64,000 nt of DNA from Verrucomicrobiaceae bacterium (GCA_024229495.1 JAAESJ010000522.1:48323-112322); one strand, 5' to 3'. Counted from the first letter of the stretch, positions 34,560 through 44,241 are shown. Program-made: numbers and translations. The notes: generated from the letters alone by a model not told the origin.

Positions 34560-34663
34560 GAAATTTGAGGGCTTTGTGACTAGTAGTTTTTAATTAAAGA
34601 CGCCTTAACTATTTTTGCGTGACTTATTGGCAAACAGGTCTAAAACTCGCCCTTTATATCACT

Positions 34664-35989
34664 ATGACCAATCAGATGGCTAATGCCGCTTCTCACATTA
34701 GTAAAGTTCCACTCGATGTTTTGCGCGAGCCATTTTACGAAGGATCGGTGCAGCGCCTTTACGCGATCCCTGATGAGCCTGATTACATGGTTACCGAAAC
34801 CACTGCCGGGGGGTCAGTGTTTGACGTGGGGACCATTTTTTCCATCCAGGGCAGTGATGTTGCGCGGGCGGTATTCCGGCATGTGCTCTATTCCGGCCTG
34901 GCAAAGAGCGAGACATGGCGTGAGGTAAGGGAAGCGGTTGAGTCTTCAGGTGACTTGGATGACTCGATGCGGGAGATGCTTCTTGAGGGGGCGATCGACA
35001 AGTTGACCGAACATGGTGCCATGACCCATCACTGCGGCATGGTGGATGCCCAGAGTGGGGAGGTTAAGCATGAAGGGTTGCCGGAGAATGAGAGTGCGTT
35101 CAATATTGTCCGGCGCTACAAGATCGAGAAGCCCGAATTGTCTTCTTTCCTGAAACACTCTGTTTACGATTACAGTAAGTTCAGGAACCTTGACAAAAAT
35201 GTTGTTCCGCTTGAGTGCATAGTGCGCTTCGGAATCACCAGTGGCAGTTCTGTGTTCCGCAAATACTTGAAGCTTCCTGATGCTCAGAGGCGAAGTTTCG
35301 AGAGGGAGCTGGGCAGTGATGGTGAATTGCAGGCCTGGCAATATTTGGCTACGCCCATTGTTGATTTCACCAGTAAGTATGAGCCTGAGGATCGCGCAGT
35401 AACCAAGCAGGAGGCACTGAATATGTCCGGGCTGGATGCCGGAGCTTTTAACGAGATGGGGAAACTGGCAATACTCGGCGGCTGGGCTGTCAGGGTATTG
35501 GTGGAAAAAATGGGGCTGCAGCTTTGGGACTTGAAATGGGAATTTGCAAGGGATGGTGATGACTTGGTTTTTGTTGACACCATCGACACGGATTCCTTCA
35601 GGGCCACGTCAATATTAAATGACGGCGAAGACAGGTTTGTGATTCATTACAACAAACAGGCAATGCGCGATTATTACAGGATCGCGCATGGCGAATGGTT
35701 GGCTGCAGTGGGTGAGGCTAAAAAGGATGCCCGTGCAGCGGGGACCGCCTTCGTGGATCTCCTGCGCGCCAGGCAGGAATCGGGTGAGGTGCCTGAGGAT
35801 CCACAAGTGGACAGTGATTTTCTGTCTATTCAGGTAGAAAAAATGAACCTCATCAAGGATTGCATCCTACAGCACCGGGACGGTTCGGCGGTTGCACAAG
35901 CTCTTGAGGATTGCGGGAAGCGGGAGGTTGATTTCTACACCGCGGGTAGTTGGCGGGACGCGCTCAGGGAACTTAACGGATTAGATTGA
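34664..35989 (+). CDS. purC: Phosphoribosylaminoimidazole-succinocarboxamide synthase (long form)
   Basis: About 441 residues from the ATG at 34664 (MTNQMANAASHISK); a GTG at 34619 or an ATG at 34676 are alternatives. SAICAR synthetase motifs are FYEGSVQRLYAIP, SVFDVGTIFSIQG, NVVPLECIVRFGITSGSSVFRKY, DFTSKYEPEDRAV and LQLWDLKWEFARDGDDLVFVDTIDTDSFR. It condenses CAIR with aspartate in step 8 of purine synthesis. It is longer than the common 240-residue form. The Arg-rich RGYLTGSG motif is RFGITSGSS, a moderate divergence. First gene of the pur-pyr operon; nine bases precede the next gene. Confidence 0.9.
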   Translation: MTNQMANAASHISKVPLDVLREPFYEGSVQRLYAIPDEPDYMVTETTAGGSVFDVGTIFSIQGSDVARAVFRHVLYSGLAKSETWREVREAVESSGDLDDSMREMLLEGAIDKLTEHGAMTHHCGMVDAQSGEVKHEGLPENESAFNIVRRYKIEKPELSSFLKHSVYDYSKFRNLDKNVVPLECIVRFGITSGSSVFRKYLKLPDAQRRSFERELGSDGELQAWQYLATPIVDFTSKYEPEDRAVTKQEALNMSGLDAGAFNEMGKLAILGGWAVRVLVEKMGLQLWDLKWEFARDGDDLVFVDTIDTDSFRATSILNDGEDRFVIHYNKQAMRDYYRIAHGEWLAAVGEAKKDARAAGTAFVDLLRARQESGEVPEDPQVDSDFLSIQVEKMNLIKDCILQHRDGSAVAQALEDCGKREVDFYTAGSWRDALRELNGLD

Positions 35990-35998
35990 TAAGGGCGG

Positions 35999-36466
35999 AT
36001 GGCAATTCTTACAGCTGAGGTCATTGGTAAACTCGACGGTAAAGGTGATGCCGATACATTGGTGTATGCGCCGATGGGTGGGGATTGCACGTATCAGAAG
36101 ACAAGGGTTTATTCCATTGATTATAACGGAGCATCCAATGATGCCGAGCAGTTCGTCATGGGTACCCTTGTGGACGGTTATGCTGAGGAGGTCAGTTTTA
36201 CCGGAGAGCCGGCCATTGAAAACTATGCATTCTTTATTGATTACGGCATGAAGCCCGGCGCGCTTGATCTTGAGAAGGAGGCGATCATGTCCAGTCACCG
36301 CGGCGCCAGGGACAGGAGTATTGATATTAGTTCACTTAAGATTACCCAGCGTGTTTATATTTTCTCCGGAGGGGAGGTGGCGCCTAATCGCTTTATTCGA
36401 GATATTTGCAACTCAGCGATCCATGTATGGAGTGTGACTGAAGCCAATGACCGTGATGTCGCCTGA
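35999..36466 (+). CDS. PurS-like subunit of FGAM synthase
   Basis: 155 residues. The C-terminal half (about 72-150: NYAFFIDYGMKPGALDLEKEAI, SSLKITQRVYIFSGG, FIRDICNSAIHVWSV) resembles PurS, or the PurS-like N-terminal domain of long PurL proteins (KPGVxDPxG-type start, two beta-alpha-beta units). The N-terminal 70 residues have no match that I recognise (VYAPMGGDCTYQKTRVYSIDYNG). It overlaps purL by 20 bases, so translation is coupled. PurS normally bridges PurL and PurQ and helps ammonia passage. Assignment rests on position and on the KPG motif, so I leave the symbol open. Confidence 0.65.
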   Translation: MAILTAEVIGKLDGKGDADTLVYAPMGGDCTYQKTRVYSIDYNGASNDAEQFVMGTLVDGYAEEVSFTGEPAIENYAFFIDYGMKPGALDLEKEAIMSSHRGARDRSIDISSLKITQRVYIFSGGEVAPNRFIRDICNSAIHVWSVTEANDRDVA

Positions 36467-38867
36467 TCAGCCTGCAGAGAATTTTCGTCGCATTGAGATA
36501 CGCGACCTTGAGCCGGAAGGACTGGGCAAGCTCAGCGAAGACATGAAATTGTCACTCTCGATCGAGGACATGATCGAGATTCAGCTTTATTATGCGAGCG
36601 AGATGCGCCGTGAGCCGACAGATGTTGAGCTTGAGTGCATTGCTCAGACCTGGAGTGAACATTGTAAACACCGAATTTTCGGCGCGCGGATAGAACATTG
36701 TGGGCCGGATGGGGAAGAGGTTATCAATGGGCTTTTCAAGACATACATCAAGGAGGTTACCGAGCGCATCATGGAGACGAAGCCCGGGTTTGTCCTTGGT
36801 TGCTTTGTTGATAATGCCGGGTTCATAAAGCTGGATGATAACCAGGCGGTTTGCCTGAAGGTTGAAACTCATAATCATCCTTCAGCAATCGAGCCCTATG
36901 CCGGTGCTAATACCGGCCTTGGTGGTGTGATTAGGGACATTCTAGGAGCGGGAAAAGGGGCCAAACCCATCGCCAGTTGTGACATTTTCTGTTTTGGACC
37001 TCCAGATATTGATTCCGGTGATATTCAAGCTGATGACGTGATCCATCCGTTGGGTATCATGCGGGGAGTGGTGCGTGGTGTTCGTGACTATGGCAACCGA
37101 ATGGGGATTCCAACGATCAGCGGTGCGGTTCAGTTTGATCCTTCATATATCTATAACCCGCTTGTTTTCTGTGGCACTGCTGGCGTCATACCGATCGATG
37201 ATATTGATAAGCAAATGCGCGGCGGGCTCAAGATTATTGCTGTTGGCGGGCGAACCGGAAGGGACGGGCTGAAGGGGGCGACGTTTTCTTCGATGGCTCT
37301 TGATACCGACAGTCACGAGGCGGATCAGCAGGCGGTGCAAATCGGCAACCCGATCGAGGAGAAAAAGGCTGCTGATTTTGTGCTGGATGCAAGACGCGGC
37401 GGTTTGGTGGTATTCATCACGGATTGCGGTGCCGGCGGGTTTTCCAGCGCAGCTGGTGAAATGTTAAGTGAAGTCGGAGGGAACCTTTACCTTGATCGCG
37501 CTCCGCTAAAGGAGCCGGGGATGACCAGTTGGGAAATCTTCCTCTCAGAAAGCCAGGAGCGTATGGTATTGGCGGTGGAGGAAAGCGCTTTGCCTGAGTT
37601 GCGTGAGTTGGCCGAGACTTACGAGACGGAGCTTACCGACATTGGAGAGTCCGATCACTCGGGGATTCTGAAGGTGTGGCACGATGGTGAACTGGTGTGC
37701 GAACTGGACAATTCACGCCTACACGATGCCCCGGTCCGCCAGATGAGCTCTGAATTTGTCCTTGAGAGTGGATCGCCCGGGGAAGGATTGGATTGCGCTG
37801 ACCTTGTTGGTGAACTTGGCGCATTGCTCTCCGACTTTGCGGTTTGTTCGCGCGAGCCCATTATCCGTGAATATGACCACGAGGTTCAGGGTAATACGGT
37901 TCTCAAGCCGCTTGCCGGGGCCAGTGGTGATGCTCCACAGGATGCCTCAGTGGTTCGCATCGATGGCAGTGACCAGTTAATGGCAATGGGTTTGGCTTTA
38001 CTTCCGGAGTGGGGTAAGTCGGATCCCAGGGCAATGGGCAGGGCAACAGTTGATGAGTGTATGCGCTCACTGGTCGTGGCAGGTGCCAATCCGGATCGCA
38101 TAGCGCTGCTGGATAATTTTTGTGTTGGCAATCCCGATAATTCCCGTGAGTTGGGAATGCTGGTGGAAACCTGCAAGGGAATTGCTGAAGCGGCAGAGGC
38201 GTATGGCGCGCCTTTTGTGTCGGGCAAGGATTCTTTCTACAATTACTTTGAGACCGAGCAGGGTGCAGTTTCAATTCCCACAACCTGCCTGATCAGCGGG
38301 ATGGGCATTGTTGAGGAGCAGTCTCATGTTACCGGGGCTTCAATACGAAAGCCTGGCAGCTTACTGGCAGTTGTCGGCTGTAGCGGTCCAGATATGGGAG
38401 GAAGTGTGTATGCACGCATAAAAGGTGTATTTGGAGGGCAAGTCCCTCATCTTGAGCCAGTGGCGGCGATGAATTCTTACAGGGGGGTGCATCAGGCTAT
38501 TTCCCGGGGATTGATACTGGCTGCGCATGACATTTCGGAGGGAGGCTTGGCAGTGGCTGCTGCAGAGATGGGGTTCTCATTGCAGGCTGGTCTTGAGATT
38601 GATCTTGATGCTTTGCCGGCAAAGGGTTCTCCCGAAGTAGTGGCCCGGCTATTTGGTGAAGCGCCTTCACGTATCCTCATTGAGCTTGACGAGGCCTCCT
38701 TGTCGCAGCTTGAGGAGCTATTTAACAAGACAGATTTTGCAGTGATTGGCAGCACAAGTTCTGATCATTCAAGGCTTCGATTTACTGAACGGGGAGAAAG
38801 TGTTCTGGACGCTGAACTTGTAGCCCTTAAAGAGCAATGGAAGAACGGCCTAAAGCATTACTATTAA
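36447..38867 (+). CDS. purL: Phosphoribosylformylglycinamidine synthase, large subunit
   Basis: 806 residues, longer than the common 740. ATP-dependent amidotransferase synthase fold with two AIRS-like halves: DVELECIAQTWSEHCKHRIF, VCLKVETHNHPSAIEPYAGANTGLGGVIRDI, GNRMGIPTISGAVQFD, ITDCGAGGFSSAAGEM, FVSGKDSFYN and AAHDISEGGLAVAAAEM. It converts FGAR to FGAM with ammonia from PurQ. ATG at 36447 (or 36456) lies inside the end of the purS-like gene; the 3' end overlaps purQ by 31 bases. The three parts are therefore translated as a coupled set. Confidence 0.96.
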   Translation: MTVMSPDQPAENFRRIEIRDLEPEGLGKLSEDMKLSLSIEDMIEIQLYYASEMRREPTDVELECIAQTWSEHCKHRIFGARIEHCGPDGEEVINGLFKTYIKEVTERIMETKPGFVLGCFVDNAGFIKLDDNQAVCLKVETHNHPSAIEPYAGANTGLGGVIRDILGAGKGAKPIASCDIFCFGPPDIDSGDIQADDVIHPLGIMRGVVRGVRDYGNRMGIPTISGAVQFDPSYIYNPLVFCGTAGVIPIDDIDKQMRGGLKIIAVGGRTGRDGLKGATFSSMALDTDSHEADQQAVQIGNPIEEKKAADFVLDARRGGLVVFITDCGAGGFSSAAGEMLSEVGGNLYLDRAPLKEPGMTSWEIFLSESQERMVLAVEESALPELRELAETYETELTDIGESDHSGILKVWHDGELVCELDNSRLHDAPVRQMSSEFVLESGSPGEGLDCADLVGELGALLSDFAVCSREPIIREYDHEVQGNTVLKPLAGASGDAPQDASVVRIDGSDQLMAMGLALLPEWGKSDPRAMGRATVDECMRSLVVAGANPDRIALLDNFCVGNPDNSRELGMLVETCKGIAEAAEAYGAPFVSGKDSFYNYFETEQGAVSIPTTCLISGMGIVEEQSHVTGASIRKPGSLLAVVGCSGPDMGGSVYARIKGVFGGQVPHLEPVAAMNSYRGVHQAISRGLILAAHDISEGGLAVAAAEMGFSLQAGLEIDLDALPAKGSPEVVARLFGEAPSRILIELDEASLSQLEELFNKTDFAVIGSTSSDHSRLRFTERGESVLDAELVALKEQWKNGLKHYY

Positions 38868-39580
38868 AATTCCCGGGCACAAACTGTGACTCTGAGACGG
38901 CCCGTGCCCTTGAGGCAGCCGGGTTTGTAGCCGAGGTATTGCCCATTTCTCGCGCTAATGAGACTGTCCTTGAAGCGGCACACCTGGTAGTTTTCAGTGG
39001 AGGGTTCAGTTATGGTGACTACGTGATGGCAGGTCGGTTGGCTCAACTTGAGGCTGAGCGTAAACTGGGCGACTCGTTGATGCGCTTTCGGGACAATGGT
39101 GGTTACCTTCTTGGGATTTGCAACGGGTTCCAGATTCTCACAAAACTTGGGTTTCTCCCCCGGGGCAGTCTGATTAATAACACCTCAGGGCGTTTCATTT
39201 GTCGCTGGGCCGGGTTAAAGCGTGAAGTTTCCGGGAACCCTTTCTTAAAGGGGCTTCCCGAGTCCTTTGAGTTGCCTGTTGCCCATGCCGAGGGGCGGTT
39301 CATTGCTCCCGATGGGGATGCGCAGGATTATCTTGGCAGGGGGCTGGTTGCGCTTACCTATACCTCGGACATTAATGGTTCCTCCTCTGCCATTGCCGGC
39401 CTTGCCGACGAAACCGGGCGAGTCCTGGGCTTGATGCCGCACCCCGAACGGTTTCTCTGGGCATCCAATCATTATGACCCGGATTGGCGGGGTGATGGGA
39501 GTGAATGGGGCTGGGGATACATGATGTTTAAATCAATTCATGATACTATTGCGGCAGAAATAGCCGGGCATTCACCTTAA
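38837..39580 (+). CDS. purQ: Phosphoribosylformylglycinamidine synthase, glutaminase subunit
   Basis: 247 residues. Class I glutamine amidotransferase: ALLLKFPGTNCDSETARAL, VVFSGGFSYGDYVMAGRLA, LLGICNGFQILTKLGFLP with the nucleophile Cys, LPVAHAEGRF and LMPHPERFLW with the His-Glu pair. It supplies ammonia to PurL. It starts inside purL and ends five bases before purM. Confidence 0.97.
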   Translation: MEERPKALLLKFPGTNCDSETARALEAAGFVAEVLPISRANETVLEAAHLVVFSGGFSYGDYVMAGRLAQLEAERKLGDSLMRFRDNGGYLLGICNGFQILTKLGFLPRGSLINNTSGRFICRWAGLKREVSGNPFLKGLPESFELPVAHAEGRFIAPDGDAQDYLGRGLVALTYTSDINGSSSAIAGLADETGRVLGLMPHPERFLWASNHYDPDWRGDGSEWGWGYMMFKSIHDTIAAEIAGHSP

Positions 39581-39585
39581 ATTTA

Positions 39586-40572
39586 ATGGCAGATCAGATT
39601 AGTTACAAAGAGGCAGGCGTGGATATCCAGGCTGCGGCACAACTTGTTGGCGACATAGGTGAACTTCGTGCGCGGACAGAAAAAAAGCGCAAGCTGTTCG
39701 GAGCATTTGGCTTATTTGCCGCGGGCTTTGACCTCAGTGCATACAGCGAACCGGTGATTTTCACTGGGTGTGATGGGGTTGGCACCAAGTTGGAGTTGTT
39801 GCTTGAGCATGATTTGCTTGAAACGGCCGGTAAGGACCTTGTTGCAATGTCAGTCAATGATATTCTGACAACCGGGGCGGCACCCATCATGTTTCTTGAT
39901 TATATTGGAGTGGGGAAACTGGATAAGGAGAAGATTTCACGCGTGATCACCGGAGTTGTTGATTGGTGCGAGGCCTGTGACTGTGTCCTTGCTGGTGGCG
40001 AGACAGCGGAAATGCCGGGGTTGGTTGCTGATGGGATGATAGAGCTTTCCGGATTTGGTGTGGGCGCTGCGGAAAAAGCAGACGTTGTTGACCCTGGAAC
40101 GGTTAGTGAAGGTGATGTTTTAATCGGTTATCCTTCCGATGGAATACATGCCAACGGGTGGAGCTTGGTGCGCAAGGTGATGGCTTCATTTCCTGACGAG
40201 TTTTCCGCGGATGACGTGATATCAATGCTTGCCCCGACCCGTCTCTATCATGATGTGGTCCAGGGTTTGCGTGATGGTGGTGTGAAACCCAGGGCGATGG
40301 CGCATATTACCGGGGGAGGTTTACCTGAGAACCTTGAACGTGTGCTTGGAGGCAGAGGAGCTGACCTTCAGGTTCCGCGTTGGGAGCTTGGTGCTGTGCA
40401 GAAGATGTTGGCTCATGTTGATGAAGAGGAGGCTTTCTCGACTTTCAACATGGGTGTTGGATGGGTTGTGATTGTCGCAAAGCAGGACGTTGAAAGTGCG
40501 ATGGGTGTGATTCCCGGGGCATTGCGTCTTGGTGAGGTGGGGGCGGGAAACCTGAGGGTCAGGACTGTGTAA
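39586..40572 (+). CDS. purM: Phosphoribosylformylglycinamidine cyclo-ligase (AIR synthetase)
   Basis: 328 residues. AIRS fold with ISYKEAGVDIQAAAQLV, FTGCDGVGTKLELLLEHD, DLVAMSVNDILTTGAAPIMFLDYIGVG, CVLAGGETAEMPGL, YPSDGIHANGWSLVRK and MAHITGGGLPENLERVL. It closes the imidazole ring to form AIR in an ATP-dependent step. Its stop codon is followed directly by the ATG of purF. Confidence 0.97.
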   Translation: MADQISYKEAGVDIQAAAQLVGDIGELRARTEKKRKLFGAFGLFAAGFDLSAYSEPVIFTGCDGVGTKLELLLEHDLLETAGKDLVAMSVNDILTTGAAPIMFLDYIGVGKLDKEKISRVITGVVDWCEACDCVLAGGETAEMPGLVADGMIELSGFGVGAAEKADVVDPGTVSEGDVLIGYPSDGIHANGWSLVRKVMASFPDEFSADDVISMLAPTRLYHDVVQGLRDGGVKPRAMAHITGGGLPENLERVLGGRGADLQVPRWELGAVQKMLAHVDEEEAFSTFNMGVGWVVIVAKQDVESAMGVIPGALRLGEVGAGNLRVRTV

Positions 40573-42498
40573 ATGAGTGACTTCTTAAAGCACGAGTGCG
40601 GGATTGCGATGTTACGGTTGAAGAAACCGTTGGCTTACTATCACGATAAATATGGTTCAGCGCTCTATGGGTTTCAGAAGTTGTTCCTGTTGATGGAGAA
40701 GCAACATAACCGTGGCCAGGACGGGATTGGAATCGGTTGCGTGAAGCTCAACATGCAACTTGGCGAACCCTACATGTTTCGTGAGCGTTCAGCGGCAAAG
40801 GATTCCCTGACTATCGTATTTCAGGACCTAATGGAGAAATATGCCAAGATTTGCAATGAATCGGGAATTAATCCTGATGATCCTGATAATGTAAGTCGTT
40901 TCTTTGACTTCGGGGGTGAAGTGCTCCTTGGGCATTTGCGCTACGGGACATCCGGAGAATTTGAGGAAGGTTCTTGCCATCCCTTTTTGCGCCGAAGTAA
41001 CTGGGAAACCCGTAGCTTAATGCTTTTGGGTAATTTCAACATGGCCAATGCGCCCGAGTTAAACAGTGCGCTTGTTGAGAGGGGGCAACATCCCGTTTTC
41101 GGGACCGACACCCAGACAATCCTTGAGGAGATTGGGTTTTTCCTCGATCAGGCGCATCAGAAGATTTACCAACATGCGAAAAAGAAAAAAATGTCTGGCC
41201 AGGACATTCCCGCGATGATCAGTGATCGTTTGCATATGCCACGCTTGTTGCGCAAGGCTGCAAAGTCATGGGATGGGGGTTACGCGATTGCCGGAGCGGT
41301 TGGTAATGGGGATTGTTTTGTGATGCGGGATCCCAATGGCATTCGCCCGGCATTCTATTTCGATAATGAAGAGTTCGTGGGGTTTGCCTCGGAGAGGGTT
41401 CCCCTGATGACTGTTTTCGGTTTGGAGAAAGAAGACATCAGTGAAGTGCATCCTGGACATGTGGTTTCCATCAAGAACACAGGAGAGGTGAGCGTTGAGA
41501 AATTTGCGGATGAGCGTCCACATACACCTTGCTCATTTGAGCGGATTTATTTCTCTCGTGGTAATGACCCTGAAATCTACCGTGAGCGTAAAGAGCTTGG
41601 AAGGTTGCTTGCTCCCGAGATCTTAAAATCGATAGATTTCAATCTCAGGGATACGGTATTTAGCTTCATTCCAAATACCGCGGAGGTGGCCTATCATGGC
41701 ATGATGGGGGGATTGAGGGAATATCGACGGCAAAAGGTAAAGGAGGCTATTGAGCATGCTATGAGCAATGGTGGGTTTGATGAGGGGGAAATTGACGATT
41801 TGGTGATTCATAACTGGCCCCGCGGTGAGAAAATTGCGCATAAGGATATCAAAATGCGCACTTTTATCAGTCAGGAGAAGGGGCGCAAGCAACTCGTTTC
41901 CCATGTGTATGACATCAGTTATGGGGTTGTTGAACCCGGTCAGAGTCTTGTTGTCATTGATGATTCCATTGTTCGCGGCACCACATTGCGCGAGTCGATC
42001 CTCAAGATTCTTGCCCGTACTAATCCTGAGAAGATTGTAGTGGTTTCCAGTTGTCCGCAGATCAGGTATCCGGACTGCTATGGGATCGACATGTCTGAGC
42101 TTGGGAAGTTCATCGCTTTTCAGGCGGCTATTGACTTGCTCAAGAATACTGACCGAGCCTCCCGCATCGGTGAAGTCTACGACCAGTGCAAGGCGGAACT
42201 TAACAAACCTCAAGGTGAAGCGGTTAATGCGGTTTGTAATATCTATGAGCCGTTTACTGCGCAGGAGATTTCTAATCAGATTGCCCGTTTGATTTATCCC
42301 CCGGAAACCAAATGGAAGGGTGAGGTTCAAGTTATTTATCAGAACATCGAGAACCTGCACTCAGCATTGGGGGAGCATTGTGGCGATTGGTATTTCACCG
42401 GGGATTACCCGACTCCTGCCGGCATTGCGGTAGCAAACCGCGCGTTCATCCAATATTGTGACGGGATAGAGGGTCGCCCTTATGACCTGGGGCTTTAA
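40573..42498 (+). CDS. purF: Amidophosphoribosyltransferase-like enzyme (extended form)
   Basis: 641 residues, well above the usual 470-510. The N-terminal Ntn-glutaminase domain starts after a short propeptide (HECGIAML, Cys9 as the expected nucleophile) with KQHNRGQDGIGIG, LLGHLRYGTSG, LGNFNMANA and VMRDPNGIRPAFY. The phosphoribosyltransferase domain has YFSRGNDPEIYRERKELGRLLAPEIL and the PRPP loop VVIDDSIVRGTTLRESILKIL. Extra segments include a helical insertion near 190-220 (HAKKKKMSGQDIP) and about 100 residues at the C terminus (after 540). It commits PRPP and glutamine to purine synthesis. Some Bacteroidota and related groups have similarly long forms. Confidence 0.92.
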   Translation: MSDFLKHECGIAMLRLKKPLAYYHDKYGSALYGFQKLFLLMEKQHNRGQDGIGIGCVKLNMQLGEPYMFRERSAAKDSLTIVFQDLMEKYAKICNESGINPDDPDNVSRFFDFGGEVLLGHLRYGTSGEFEEGSCHPFLRRSNWETRSLMLLGNFNMANAPELNSALVERGQHPVFGTDTQTILEEIGFFLDQAHQKIYQHAKKKKMSGQDIPAMISDRLHMPRLLRKAAKSWDGGYAIAGAVGNGDCFVMRDPNGIRPAFYFDNEEFVGFASERVPLMTVFGLEKEDISEVHPGHVVSIKNTGEVSVEKFADERPHTPCSFERIYFSRGNDPEIYRERKELGRLLAPEILKSIDFNLRDTVFSFIPNTAEVAYHGMMGGLREYRRQKVKEAIEHAMSNGGFDEGEIDDLVIHNWPRGEKIAHKDIKMRTFISQEKGRKQLVSHVYDISYGVVEPGQSLVVIDDSIVRGTTLRESILKILARTNPEKIVVVSSCPQIRYPDCYGIDMSELGKFIAFQAAIDLLKNTDRASRIGEVYDQCKAELNKPQGEAVNAVCNIYEPFTAQEISNQIARLIYPPETKWKGEVQVIYQNIENLHSALGEHCGDWYFTGDYPTPAGIAVANRAFIQYCDGIEGRPYDLGL

Positions 42499-42510
42499 CA
42501 AGGGATTTTT

Positions 42511-43764
42511 ATGAAAGTAATTGTAGTTGGAAAGGGGGGGCGTGAGCACGCGCTGGTGACCGCTTTGGCTGAGTCTGATACGGCGCCTGAGGTATACTGT
42601 TACCCGGGCAGTGATGCCATCTTTGATGTGGCCAGCCGCTTGTCGGCGGAGATCACGGGCGTGGATTCATTGGTCGCCGCGATGGTTGCAGAGCAGATTG
42701 ATTTTTGTGTTGGAGGTGAGGAATCATGGCTGGCCGACGGGCTTGCGGATAAGGCCCGGCAGGCAGGTATTCCCACCTGGGGACCGGTTGCACAATCAGC
42801 TCAACTGGAGGCCAGCAAGACATTTGCAAAGGAGTTCATGGTGCGGCACGGGATTCCCACAGGAGGCTATGCGGTTGCCGGTAGTGCCAAGGAGGCGAAG
42901 GATGCGATAGTAAGCTATCCGACAGTATTGAAATTTGACGGTCTGGCTGCAGGAAAAGGCGTGGTGATATGTAATAATGAGGCTGAGGCTGATGCCTTCT
43001 TGGAAGAGGTCTTCGTAGACCGTCGCTTTGGCGAGGGAAGGGTGCTTGTTGAAGAATATCTGGAGGGTCCGGAAGTCTCCGTGATTGCGGCTGTTGCAGA
43101 CGGAAACTACCAGATTTTTACCCCGGCACGGGACTATAAGCGGCTCTCGGATGGTGATGAGGGATTAAATACCGGCGGCATGGGAGCGGTTGCCTCAAGG
43201 GCGCTTGTGGATCCTGATGTTTTGACTGAAATTGAAGAGAAAGTTATGCGGCCCAGTGTGGAGGGGTTGGTTAAGGATGGTCTTGATTTCAGGGGATTCC
43301 TTTATGCCGGCCTGATGATGACCGGTGCCGGGCCTAAGGTCCTTGAATACAATTGCCGGTTTGGTGATCCCGAGGCCCAGGCCGTGTTGCCCTTGGTCGG
43401 AGGAGACCTTGCAGGTTATCTCAAGAAGGCGGCCGAGGGAAATATCGACGAGGGATTGATCTCCTTTGACCAGAGCTGGAGCATCTGCCTTGTAATGGCA
43501 TCCGCGGGTTACCCTTCATCATCACGTAACGGCGATGTTGTTTGCGGGCTTGGTGATGTTGACGATGCCAGGGTATACCATGCGGGAACGGCAAAAAATG
43601 CGAATGGAGAATTTGAGACCAATGGAGGCAGGGTGCTTGCAGTTGTTGCCCGGGGCAGTGACCTCGAATCGGCCCGCGCCGCGGCTTATGCCGAGGCGGG
43701 AAAGGTTACGTTTGACGGCGCGCAGCATCGCAGCGACATCGGTAAGATGCATTTTGACCAATAA
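42511..43764 (+). CDS. purD: Phosphoribosylamine-glycine ligase
   Basis: 417 residues. ATP-grasp enzyme: MKVIVVGKGGREHAL, GGEESWLADGLADKA, SKTFAKEFMVRHGIPT, LKFDGLAAGKGVVIC, VEEYLEGPEVSVIA, ARDYKRLSDGDEGLNTGGMGAV and LEYNCRFGDPEAQAVLPL. It joins glycine to phosphoribosylamine, step 2 of purine synthesis. It begins 12 bases after purF. Confidence 0.97.
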   Translation: MKVIVVGKGGREHALVTALAESDTAPEVYCYPGSDAIFDVASRLSAEITGVDSLVAAMVAEQIDFCVGGEESWLADGLADKARQAGIPTWGPVAQSAQLEASKTFAKEFMVRHGIPTGGYAVAGSAKEAKDAIVSYPTVLKFDGLAAGKGVVICNNEAEADAFLEEVFVDRRFGEGRVLVEEYLEGPEVSVIAAVADGNYQIFTPARDYKRLSDGDEGLNTGGMGAVASRALVDPDVLTEIEEKVMRPSVEGLVKDGLDFRGFLYAGLMMTGAGPKVLEYNCRFGDPEAQAVLPLVGGDLAGYLKKAAEGNIDEGLISFDQSWSICLVMASAGYPSSSRNGDVVCGLGDVDDARVYHAGTAKNANGEFETNGGRVLAVVARGSDLESARAAAYAEAGKVTFDGAQHRSDIGKMHFDQ

Positions 43765-43827
43765 CGTCAAAAAAAGAAACAACCTGAAAACACTTACATA
43801 GAAAAGCCAAGACACTTGAAGAAAGCG

Positions 43828-44241
43828 ATGAAAGTTATTATTATTTACGGCAGTGCGAATGATAAAGAGTTTATGGAGCCGGCGCGTTCCTATTTGAATG
43901 AGAAGGGCACTGATTATGATGAGCACGTGATTTCGGCTCACCGGAATCTTCCCGAGTTGATCGATTTTTTAAGGGAACTTAATGAGTCAGGAGAAAAGGC
44001 CGTGATTCTTGCGGTGGCAGGACTGGCTGCCGCTTTGCCGGGAGTTGTTGCCGTCGAGACTGAGTTGCCATGTATTGGAGTGCCGGTGCCGGGTGGTCCC
44101 CTGAAGGGAGTTGATGCATTGCTTGCCATGTGTCAGGTCCCAGGCGGTGTTCCTGTTGGCACAGTGGGGCTTCACAGCAAAGCGCCCTTGAACGCTGCGA
44201 TGTATGCGTATAGGATACTAAAATTCGCCGGACTTGAGTAG
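43828..44241 (+). CDS. purE: 5-(carboxyamino)imidazole ribonucleotide mutase / AIR carboxylase
   Basis: 137 residues from the ATG at 43828 (MKVIIIYGSANDKEFM); a TTG at 43816 is an alternative. PurE fold: YGSANDKEFMEPA, HVISAHRN with the conserved His, AVAGLAAALPGVVA, LPCIGVPVPGGPLKGVDALLAMCQVPGGVPVGTVG. It makes CAIR. There is no purK in the operon and the sequence departs from class I PurE in several positions, so it might use CO2 directly (class II); I cannot settle this. It overlaps pyrR by eight bases. Confidence 0.92.
   Translation: MKVIIIYGSANDKEFMEPARSYLNEKGTDYDEHVISAHRNLPELIDFLRELNESGEKAVILAVAGLAAALPGVVAVETELPCIGVPVPGGPLKGVDALLAMCQVPGGVPVGTVGLHSKAPLNAAMYAYRILKFAGLE

Noticed and set aside
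34560..34663. PyrR-type leader or purine riboswitch before purC
   Set aside because: The gap to pyrD is about 100 bases and shows no purine-riboswitch core, terminator or anti-terminator pair.
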